Origin: Pseudomonas sp. RIT-PI-r
GTDB taxonomy: Bacteria > Pseudomonadota > Gammaproteobacteria > Pseudomonadales > Pseudomonadaceae
Length of the DNA: 64,000 nucleotides
Assembly: GCF_001297015.1 (NCBI RefSeq)
Contig: NZ_LIGE01000025.1
Span: 682,001-746,000, forward strand
Direction: 5' to 3'
Shown here: positions 57,310 to 64,000 of the stretch, piece after piece
Layout: the number at the start of each line of letters is the position of its first letter
Position numbering within the stretch: position 1 is the first letter of the stretch
Notes under the pieces: model-generated
What the model was told of the DNA's origin: nothing
Seen by the model: only the letters and a program-made list of their open reading frames with translations
Database searches by the model: none
Translations under genes and position numbers: made by a program

Positions 57310-58080
57310 TTAGTGCCCCGTCGCCTGGCGGTACTGGCGTGGGGTGAATCCGGTCGAAGCCTTGAACTGACGGGTAAACGCGCTGTGATCGGTGTAGCCA
57401 CATTGCAGCGCGACCTCAGTGATCGGCAAGTCCGTATGCAGCAATCGATGGGCATGTTCCAGGCGCACTTTCTGGATCATCTGCCGGGGTGTCAGGTGGA
57501 ACACGCGTTTGCAGTAGCGTTCCAGTTGCGCGACGGAAATACCGGCAATTCGCGTCAGTTCACCGAGGGTGACACGGCGATTGAAGTTCGCCCGAATATG
57601 CTCATCGACAGCGGCCAGCCGCTCGAATGCCGGGTGGGTTTCGCTGGCCGATTGCAGATCGACCGAGATACCCGCCAGACCGATGATCTCGCCATCGCGG
57701 TTGTACAACGGCTGCTTGTGCGTCAGGCACCAGCCCGGTTCGCGGCTGCCATACAGATGCAACTCCAGCTGGTCCTCCAGCACAAAGCCCTCCTCCAGCA
57801 CTTTGCGATCCTGCTCGGTGTAGCCCGGCCCCAGTTGCGCCGGAAATACCTGTGCGCTGGTTTTACCGAGCAATGGACGCAAGTCTTTTAACCCGCAACG
57901 TTGCACCAATGTGCGATTGGCGAGGACGTAACGGGCCTGCACATCCTTGATGAAAATCGCCGCATTGGGGATCACGTCGAGCATCGGCAACAGCAATGCC
58001 GCGCCGGCCAACAGCTCTTCAAGGGTTTGCGGACGATTGCCGCCAACGCCTTGGGCCAGGCGTGAAAACGCGTGCTGCAT
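57310..58080 (-). CDS. PAS-AraC family regulator, likely controlling hydroxyproline catabolism
   Basis: The 256-residue protein has a PAS sensor domain (LDVIPNAAIFIKDVQARYVL, CLTHKQPLYNRDGEIIGLAG) and a C-terminal AraC DNA-binding domain (VTLGELTRIAGISVAQLERY; ITEVALQCGYTDHSAFTRQF). AGGGGGG precedes the ATG. The PAS-AraC arrangement is the form used by LhpR-type activators of trans-4-hydroxy-L-proline genes in pseudomonads. It diverges from the permease gene; the 233-bp gap between them is the likely target. Confidence 0.85.
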   Translation of the reverse strand: MQHAFSRLAQGVGGNRPQTLEELLAGAALLLPMLDVIPNAAIFIKDVQARYVLANRTLVQRCGLKDLRPLLGKTSAQVFPAQLGPGYTEQDRKVLEEGFVLEDQLELHLYGSREPGWCLTHKQPLYNRDGEIIGLAGISVDLQSASETHPAFERLAAVDEHIRANFNRRVTLGELTRIAGISVAQLERYCKRVFHLTPRQMIQKVRLEHAHRLLHTDLPITEVALQCGYTDHSAFTRQFKASTGFTPRQYRQATGH

Positions 58081-58313
58081 CAAACAATCCCCCCTCGTGA
58101 CGTAGATTGGCCAAGGGCCCGCCCTGCGGCGTTCGCGTGCAGATTGCAGCATCGTTCAGCGCATGTCGAGAGCAGCGTTTCATCTGGGCGATTGTGCTGA
58201 ATTCGTCATCCAACCCATCGCAAAACATCAATCGCCGCGCCCTCGATGAGTTCAAAGTCTGGCCGTCCCAGTGACACAACTGCCTATCCAATAACTCACA
58301 AGAAGGCGATGCC

Positions 58314-59939
58314 ATGTCAGGCCAAGGCAAGTTCAAAAAACAGCTTTCACTGATCGACCTCACATTTATCGGACTCGGCGCGATCTTCGGCTCCGGCTGG
58401 TTGTTCGCGGCCAGTCACGTGTCCGCCATTGCCGGGCCGGCAGGGATTTTCTCCTGGCTGCTGGGCGGTTTTGCCGTGCTGTTGCTGGGCATCGTTTACT
58501 GCGAACTGGGCGCGGCCTTGCCGCGTGCCGGCGGCGTGGTGCGCTACCCGGTTTACTCCCACGGCCCGCTGCTCGGTTATCTGATGGGCTTCATCACGCT
58601 GATCGCGTTTTCCAGTCTGGTGGCGATCGAAGTGGTTGCCTCGCGCCAATACGCGGCGGCGTGGTTTCCCGGCCTGACCAAGGCTGGCAGCGGCGATCCG
58701 ACGATTCTCGGCTGGATGGTGCAGTTCGGTCTGCTGTGCGTGTTTTTCCTGCTCAACTATCGCAGCGTGAAGACCTTCGCCAAGGCCAACAATTTGATCA
58801 GCGTGTTCAAGTTCATCGTGCCGTTGCTGGTGATAGGTGTGCTGTTCACCTTCTTCAAACCGGCCAACTTCGAGGTTCAGGGCTTTGCGCCGTTCGGCCT
58901 GTCCGGTGTCGAGATGGCGGTGTCGGCGGGTGGCGTCATTTTCGCTTATCTGGGACTGACGCCGATCATCTCGGTGGCCAGTGAAGTGAAGAATCCGCAG
59001 CGCACCATTCCCATTGCGTTGATCCTGTCGGTGCTGCTGTCGACGCTGATTTACGTACTGCTGCAAATGGCCTTTCTCGGCAGCATCCCGACCGAAATGC
59101 TCGCCAACGGCTGGGCCGGTATCAGCAAGGAATTCGCCCTGCCTTATCGCGACATCGCCTTGGCGCTGGGCGTGGGCTGGCTGGCGTATCTGGTGGTGGC
59201 CGACGCGGTGATCTCGCCGAGTGGCTGCGGCAACATCTACATGAACGCGACCCCGCGGGTGATCTACGGCTGGGCGCAGACCGGGACCTTCTTCAAAGTC
59301 TTCACCCACATTGATGAGAAGTCCGGCATTCCGCGCCCGGCGTTGTGGCTGACCTTTGCCCTGTCAGTGTTCTGGACCCTGCCGTTCCCGTCGTGGGAAG
59401 CGCTGATCAACGTGGTCTCCGCTGCGCTGGTGCTGAGCTACGCCGTGGCCCCGGTTTCCGTGGCTGCCCTGCGCCGCAACGCGCCGAACATGCCGCGCCC
59501 GTTCCGGGTCAAGTGCATGGGCGTACTCGGGCCGGTGTCGTTCATCATCGCGGCGCTGATCGTTTACTGGTCAGGCTGGAGCACCGTGTCATGGCTACTT
59601 GGCCTGCAGATCCTGATGTTCGTGGTGTATCTGCTGTGCGGCCGCTTCGTGCCGACCGCTCACCTCAATCTGGCCCGTCAGGTGCGCTCCTCGGCGTGGC
59701 TGATCGCTTTCTACGCGGTGACCATCGTCCTGTCGAAACTCGGCACCTTCGGCGGTCTCGGCATCCTCATTCACCCTTTCGACACCATCGTTGTCGCCGC
59801 TTGCGCCACCGGCATTTATTACTGGGGCGCCGCAACAGGCGTACCGGCGCACCTGCTGCGTCTTGAAGAAGATGACGAGGAAAGCGAAGTCGTAGCGCCC
59901 GCCTCAACCGTGTCCGCGCGCCCTGCCGGCGCTTACTGA
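58314..59939 (+). CDS. APC family amino acid permease, likely hydroxyproline importer
   Basis: The 541-residue protein has about 12 membrane helices and the APC start [20 protein letters not shown], plus the typical [20 protein letters not shown] and [20 protein letters not shown]-terminal acidic tail [10 protein letters not shown] is unusual in length. It is the first gene of the run that continues with the epimerase 22 nt later, so it probably imports trans-4-hydroxy-L-proline. It starts 233 bp from the PAS-AraC gene. Confidence 0.88.
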   Translation: MSGQGKFKKQLSLIDLTFIGLGAIFGSGWLFAASHVSAIAGPAGIFSWLLGGFAVLLLGIVYCELGAALPRAGGVVRYPVYSHGPLLGYLMGFITLIAFSSLVAIEVVASRQYAAAWFPGLTKAGSGDPTILGWMVQFGLLCVFFLLNYRSVKTFAKANNLISVFKFIVPLLVIGVLFTFFKPANFEVQGFAPFGLSGVEMAVSAGGVIFAYLGLTPIISVASEVKNPQRTIPIALILSVLLSTLIYVLLQMAFLGSIPTEMLANGWAGISKEFALPYRDIALALGVGWLAYLVVADAVISPSGCGNIYMNATPRVIYGWAQTGTFFKVFTHIDEKSGIPRPALWLTFALSVFWTLPFPSWEALINVVSAALVLSYAVAPVSVAALRRNAPNMPRPFRVKCMGVLGPVSFIIAALIVYWSGWSTVSWLLGLQILMFVVYLLCGRFVPTAHLNLARQVRSSAWLIAFYAVTIVLSKLGTFGGLGILIHPFDTIVVAACATGIYYWGAATGVPAHLLRLEEDDEESEVVAPASTVSARPAGAY

Positions 59940-59961
59940 ACTCATCCAACGGGATCGATTC

Positions 59962-60888
59962 ATGAAAGAACTACACGTCATTGATTCCCACACCGGCGGC
60001 GAACCGACGCGCCTGGTGATGAAAGGTTTCCCTGATCTGCCGGGCAACAGCATGGTGGAAAAACGCGATGCCCTGCGCAATCAGCATGATGCATGGCGCC
60101 GCGCCTGCCTGCTGGAACCGCGTGGCAACGATGTGTTGGTTGGCGCGCTGTATTGCGAGCCGGTCTCGCCGAACGCCACCTGCGGGGTGATTTTCTTCAA
60201 CAACGCCGGCTACCTCGGCATGTGTGGCCACGGCACGATTGGCCTGATCAATTCGTTGCAGTACTTGGGAAAAATCCAGCCGGGCGTGCACAAGATCGAC
60301 ACGCCGGTCGGCCCGGTCAGTGCCACGCTGCATGACGATGGCTCCGTCACGCTGGGCAACGTCCCCGCCTATCGCCACCGCAAACAGGTGCCGGTGGACG
60401 TGCCGGGATTCGGCCAGGTATTGGGTGACATCGCCTATGGCGGCAACTGGTTTTTCCTCGTCTCGGAGCACGGCCAAACGTTGACGATGGACAACGTCGA
60501 ACACCTCACCGTCTACACCTGGGCGATGCTCAAGGCCCTCGAAGACCAAGGCATTTACGGCGAAGACGGCGCGGTGATCGACCACATCGAACTGTTCGCT
60601 GACGACGCCAACGCCGACAGCCGCAACTTCGTCATGTGCCCCGGCAAAGCCTACGACCGCTCCCCTTGCGGCACCGGCACCAGCGCCAAACTCGCCTGCC
60701 TCGCCGCCGACGACAAGCTGCAACCCGGCGCGACCTGGGTGCAGGCAAGCATCACCGGCAGCCAGTTCGAAGGCCGCTTCGAATGGGAGGGCGAACGCAT
60801 TCGCCCGTTCATCACTGGCCGCGCGTACATGACCGCCGACAGCACGCTGCTGATCGACGAAACCGACCCGTTCGCGTGGGGCATCTGA
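59962..60888 (+). CDS. lhpA: 4-hydroxyproline 2-epimerase
   Basis: The 308-residue protein belongs to the proline racemase superfamily. It carries both catalytic cysteines: Cys88 in [11 protein letters not shown] and Cys235 in [12 protein letters not shown], together with [14 protein letters not shown]. Two Cys residues mark the hydroxyproline epimerase or proline racemase type rather than the Thr-containing dehydratase. It converts trans-4-hydroxy-L-proline to cis-4-hydroxy-D-proline, the first step of the run. Confidence 0.93.
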   Translation: MKELHVIDSHTGGEPTRLVMKGFPDLPGNSMVEKRDALRNQHDAWRRACLLEPRGNDVLVGALYCEPVSPNATCGVIFFNNAGYLGMCGHGTIGLINSLQYLGKIQPGVHKIDTPVGPVSATLHDDGSVTLGNVPAYRHRKQVPVDVPGFGQVLGDIAYGGNWFFLVSEHGQTLTMDNVEHLTVYTWAMLKALEDQGIYGEDGAVIDHIELFADDANADSRNFVMCPGKAYDRSPCGTGTSAKLACLAADDKLQPGATWVQASITGSQFEGRFEWEGERIRPFITGRAYMTADSTLLIDETDPFAWGI

Positions 60889-60943
60889 GCCGCCGCGCTG
60901 ACTTTTCACCTCAATTTGAATGATGTGCCAAGGAGTTAAAACA

Positions 60944-61891
60944 ATGAGCGACAACATCTTCACCGGTTGCATGCCAGCCCTGATGACCCCGTGCACCGCC
61001 CAACGCAAACCGGACTTCGACGCACTGGTGGCCAAGGGTCGCGAGCTGATCGATATCGGCATGAGCGCGGTGGTCTACTGCGGTTCGATGGGCGACTGGC
61101 CGCTGCTGACCGAAGCCGAGCGTCAGGAAGGCGTGGCGCGTCTGGTCGCCGCCGGTATTCCGACGATTGTCGGCACCGGCGCGGTGAATTCTCGTGAAGC
61201 GGTTTCCCACGCAGCGCACGCAGCGAAAGTAGGTGCACAAGGCTTGATGGTGATTCCACGCGTAATGTCCCGTGGCGCTTCGCCGGCCGCGCAAAAGGCT
61301 CACTTCGCGGCCATTCTGCAAGCCGCACCGAATCTGCCGGCAGTGATCTACAACAGCCCTTACTACGGCTTCGCCACCCGCGCTGACCTGTTCTTCGAAC
61401 TGCGTCACGAGTATCCGAACCTGATCGGCTTCAAGGAATTCGGCGGTGGCGCCGACCTGCGTTACGCCGCGGAAAACATCACCTCCAAGGACGATGACGT
61501 GACCCTGATGGTCGGCGTCGACACGCAAGTGGTGCACGGTTTCGTCAACTGCAACGCCACCGGCGCCATCACCGGCATCGGCAACGCCCTGCCCCGCGAA
61601 GTGCTGCAACTGGTAGCGCTGAGCAAGCGAGCGGCCAAGGGTGATGCCAAGGCCCGACGTCAGGCGCGAGAACTGGAATCGGCACTGGCAGTGCTGTCGT
61701 CGTTCGATGAGGGCTGCGATCTGGTGCTGTATTACAAGCATCTGATGGTGCTCAACGGTGACAAGGAATACACCCTGCACTTCAACGAAACCGATGCGTT
61801 GAGTGACTCGCAACGACGTTATGCCGAGCAGCAGTACTCGCTGTTCCGTCACTGGTACGAGAACTGGTCGGCGGAAGAGAACTTCGCCTGA
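60944..61891 (+). CDS. 1-pyrroline-4-hydroxy-2-carboxylate deaminase (DHDPS family)
   Basis: The 315-residue protein has the DapA/NAL barrel: [33 protein letters not shown] (Tyr136) and the Schiff-base lysine Lys164 in [13 protein letters not shown]. In this run it fits the pathway enzyme that deaminates 1-pyrroline-4-hydroxy-2-carboxylate to 2,5-dioxovalerate. The ATG giving [10 protein letters not shown] is chosen because AAGGAG lies 9 nt upstream. Confidence 0.9.
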   Translation: MSDNIFTGCMPALMTPCTAQRKPDFDALVAKGRELIDIGMSAVVYCGSMGDWPLLTEAERQEGVARLVAAGIPTIVGTGAVNSREAVSHAAHAAKVGAQGLMVIPRVMSRGASPAAQKAHFAAILQAAPNLPAVIYNSPYYGFATRADLFFELRHEYPNLIGFKEFGGGADLRYAAENITSKDDDVTLMVGVDTQVVHGFVNCNATGAITGIGNALPREVLQLVALSKRAAKGDAKARRQARELESALAVLSSFDEGCDLVLYYKHLMVLNGDKEYTLHFNETDALSDSQRRYAEQQYSLFRHWYENWSAEENFA

Positions 61892-61903
61892 CCCTCCCCT
61901 CAC

Positions 61904-61947
61904 CTGCCGCGAAGCCTTGTGCTGCGCGGCAGGCCTCCCTCTTTTTT
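61904..61947 (+). terminator. Terminator or attenuator between the deaminase and aldehyde dehydrogenase genes
   Basis: CTGCCGCG-N13-CGCGGCAG followed by TCTTTTTT lies between two genes of the run. It may reduce, not stop, transcription into the distal genes. Confidence 0.6.
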
Positions 61948-61962
61948 CATCAGGAAGACACC

Positions 61963-63555
61963 ATGACTCTGACGGGCCACATGCTGATCGGGCAGCACAC
62001 GGTTGCGGGCAACCGCGCCGCCATTCACGGAATCAACCCGGCCACGAACGCTGCGCTGGAACCGGCCTATGCCGGTGGCTCGGCCGAGCACGTCGAACAG
62101 GCGTGCGCATTGGCCTGGGCGGCGCTGGACGCCTACCGCGAAACCACCCTCAGTGCCCGCGCCGACTTTCTGGAAAGCATTGCCGCTGAAATCGAAGCCC
62201 TCGGCGATGAATTGATCAACCGCGCACACACCGAAACCGGCCTGCCCCCAGCGCGTTTACTGGGCGAGCGCGGACGTACTTGCCAACAATTAAGAATGTT
62301 CGCGCGCACCGTGCGCGCCGGTGAATGGCTGGATGTACGTGTCGATAACGCACAGCCGCAGCGCCAACCGTTGCCGCGTTCGGATTTGCGTCAGCGCCAG
62401 ATTGCTCTTGGGCCGGTGGCGGTGTTTGGTGCGAGCAATTTCCCCCTGGCATTTTCGGTGGCCGGTGGTGACACCGCTTCGGCACTGGCGGCCGGCTGCC
62501 CGGTGGTGGTCAAGGCACACAGCGCGCATCCCGGCACCAGCGAACTGGTCGGCCACGCGCTCGCTCGAGCGGTAAAAGCCTGCGGTATGCCTGAAGGGGT
62601 TTTTTCGTTGCTGTACGGTTCTGGCCGCGAAGTCGGCATTGCGCTGGTCAGTGATCCGCGCATCAAAGCCGTCGGCTTTACCGGTTCCCGCGCTGGCGGA
62701 TTGGCATTGATTCAAGCGGCGCAGGCCAGGCCCGAGCCGATTCCGGTGTATGCGGAAATGAGTTCGATCAATCCGGTGTTGCTGTTTCCGGCGGCGTTGC
62801 AAAACCGCGCAGAGGCATTGGCCGAAGGGTTTGTCGGCTCGCTGACCTTGGGCGCCGGGCAGTTTTGTACCAATCCGGGATTGGTGATTGCCCGTAAAGG
62901 CCCGGCCCTCGATGAGTTCATGGGGGCAACAGCCAGGTGCATCGAGACTCGTGCGGCGCAAACGATGCTGACGCCGGGTATCTACAACGCTTACGCATCG
63001 GCTGTGAAGGCGCTAGCCGAAAACGCCGGTGCGCGTATCGTTGCGGCGGGGCAAATCGGCACCGGCGCGAATCAGGGGCAGGCGCATGTCTTCGTCACGC
63101 AAGCGGCGAATTTCCTGAGCGATCACAACCTGCAAGCCGAGGCGTTCGGTGCGACGTCGTTGATCGTGCAATGCGCCAGCGACGACGAAATCCGTCAGGT
63201 TACCGAGCAACTCGAAGGCCAACTGACCGTCACCCTGCACCTTGACGACGCCGACCTTGAACTGGCTCGCACCTTGCTTCCGACACTGGAGCGCAAGGCC
63301 GGTCGCCTGCTGGTGAACGGCTGGCCAACCGGTGTGGAAGTCTGCGATGCGATGGTGCATGGCGGACCTTTCCCGGCCACCTCCGACGCGCGCACGACCT
63401 CGGTCGGCAGCGCCGCTATCCTGCGATTCCTGCGCCCGGTCTGCTATCAGGATTTCCCCGACAGCCTGTTACCCGCCGCACTGAAACAGGCCAATCCGCT
63501 GCACCTGCGGCGCTTGCTCGACGGGCAAAGGGAAGCCTCCAACCATGGCCAATAA
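61963..63555 (+). CDS. Aldehyde dehydrogenase, 2,5-dioxovalerate (alpha-ketoglutarate semialdehyde) dehydrogenase
   Basis: The 530-residue protein is an [24 protein letters not shown], the GFTGSRAGG cofactor loop, the Glu265 of VYAEMSS and catalytic Cys302 of [10 protein letters not shown]. The slightly long length and the [12 protein letters not shown] start fit alpha-ketoglutarate semialdehyde dehydrogenases. It oxidises 2,5-dioxovalerate to 2-oxoglutarate, the last step before the TCA cycle. The stop overlaps the next gene by 11 bp. Confidence 0.92.
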   Translation: MTLTGHMLIGQHTVAGNRAAIHGINPATNAALEPAYAGGSAEHVEQACALAWAALDAYRETTLSARADFLESIAAEIEALGDELINRAHTETGLPPARLLGERGRTCQQLRMFARTVRAGEWLDVRVDNAQPQRQPLPRSDLRQRQIALGPVAVFGASNFPLAFSVAGGDTASALAAGCPVVVKAHSAHPGTSELVGHALARAVKACGMPEGVFSLLYGSGREVGIALVSDPRIKAVGFTGSRAGGLALIQAAQARPEPIPVYAEMSSINPVLLFPAALQNRAEALAEGFVGSLTLGAGQFCTNPGLVIARKGPALDEFMGATARCIETRAAQTMLTPGIYNAYASAVKALAENAGARIVAAGQIGTGANQGQAHVFVTQAANFLSDHNLQAEAFGATSLIVQCASDDEIRQVTEQLEGQLTVTLHLDDADLELARTLLPTLERKAGRLLVNGWPTGVEVCDAMVHGGPFPATSDARTTSVGSAAILRFLRPVCYQDFPDSLLPAALKQANPLHLRRLLDGQREASNHGQ

Positions 63556-64000
63556 CGTCTCCTGCGACATCGCGGTGGTCGGCGCCGGCATCATCGGCGT
63601 CGCCTGCGCACTGCGTCTGGCGCGCCAGGGATTGCGCGTGGTGGTCATTGATCAGCAACCGCCCGGCCACGGCGCCTCGTTCGGCAACGCCGGGCATCTG
63701 GCGACCGAACAGGTGTTCCCGATTGCCGACGCTTCTATCCTCAAACGCCTGCCGGCCATGCTGATGGACCCAATGGGGCCGCTGCGCCTGGACTGGAAAT
63801 ACCTGCCCCGCGCCTTGCCGTGGTTCACCCGGCTGCTGCTGAATCTGAGGGCGGAACCGTTTCAGAAAACCGTGGCCGGATTACGCGCGCTCAATGAAAG
63901 CAGTCTGGATGCGTGGCAGCGCTTGCTCGCCGACATCCAGCGGCCGGACTTGCTCAAGGTCGATGGTTCATTGCTGGTGTTCGAAAAGCCTGAGTCCCGC
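63545..64000 (+). CDS. FAD-dependent D-amino acid (cis-4-hydroxy-D-proline) dehydrogenase, cut by the window edge
   Basis: The first 152 codons are present. The N-terminal dinucleotide motif [19 protein letters not shown] and [20 protein letters not shown] are those of DadA-like FAD oxidoreductases. In the pathway it would oxidise cis-4-hydroxy-D-proline to 1-pyrroline-4-hydroxy-2-carboxylate, the missing step between the epimerase and deaminase. It overlaps the aldehyde dehydrogenase gene, so it is in the same operon. The rest lies to the right of the window. Confidence 0.9.
   Translation, partial: MANNVSCDIAVVGAGIIGVACALRLARQGLRVVVIDQQPPGHGASFGNAGHLATEQVFPIADASILKRLPAMLMDPMGPLRLDWKYLPRALPWFTRLLLNLRAEPFQKTVAGLRALNESSLDAWQRLLADIQRPDLLKVDGSLLVFEKPESR

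Noticed and set aside
1..64000. tRNA, rRNA, riboswitch, prophage and intact insertion sequences
   Set aside because: No cloverleaf-like sequence with CCA end, no rRNA motifs, no transposase or integrase motifs and no recognisable riboswitch core were seen on reading both strands by eye; short RNA genes without clear terminators could still have been missed.

Overview
The window is a 64 kb stretch of a Pseudomonas chromosome, most likely from the P. fluorescens / P. koreensis side of the genus. The evidence is high GC coding DNA, paired REP elements with the typical GAGCCTGCTCGCGA core, a BenR-BenABCD-CatBCA aromatic pathway, a 4-hydroxyproline pathway, and many AraC, LysR and TetR regulators next to single-purpose catabolic or transport genes. 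No tRNA, rRNA, CRISPR array, prophage or intact insertion sequence was seen. The region is accessory metabolism, with a few patches of decayed genes.

Layout. 1-2.4 kb: a cut-off exported protein, an exported epoxide-hydrolase-like enzyme (Cif type) and small genes. 2.4-3.5 kb: a patch of gene remnants including a piece of a DUF1254 protein. 3.7-10.3 kb: a plus-strand group that looks like organosulfur uptake and use (sulfonate-type binding protein, glutathione transferase, AraC regulator, TonB receptor, flavin monooxygenase). 10.4-16.6 kb: methyltransferases, TetR and AraC regulators, EamA exporter, MsrA. 16.6-22.5 kb: an oxidoreductase group (SRPBCC, NTF2-like, SDR, old yellow enzyme, dicarboxylate symporter, VOC, LysR). 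22.5-25.2 kb: four broken genes. 25.3-33.9 kb: small genes, an ArsR-controlled quinone reductase unit, a large MscS channel and two lipoproteins.

33.9-45.9 kb, minus strand: a TonB receptor translationally coupled to an APC permease, a molybdopterin oxidoreductase, and a tight seven-gene run joining an isopenicillin-N-synthase-like dioxygenase, a MetQ-MetN-MetI-type importer and a sugar-type ABC importer. 46.1-53.7 kb, minus strand: benR, then benABCD and catBCA head to tail, a complete route from benzoate to beta-ketoadipate enol-lactone with neither catR nor a benzoate transporter among these genes. 57.3-64 kb: a PAS-AraC regulator and a permease, epimerase, deaminase, aldehyde dehydrogenase and FAD dehydrogenase for trans-4-hydroxy-L-proline, cut by the window end.

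The most interesting region is 54.4-55.03 kb. A minus-strand transcript with a strong terminator carries a 32-residue ORF behind a long, highly folded leader. A divergent plus-strand unit of about 83 nt, with its own promoter and terminator, starts with 22 nt complementary to that leader (20 Watson-Crick pairs, one G-U, one mismatch). This is the architecture of type I toxin-antitoxin pairs such as TisB/IstR-1 and ZorO/OrzO, but the peptide is not one I recognise.
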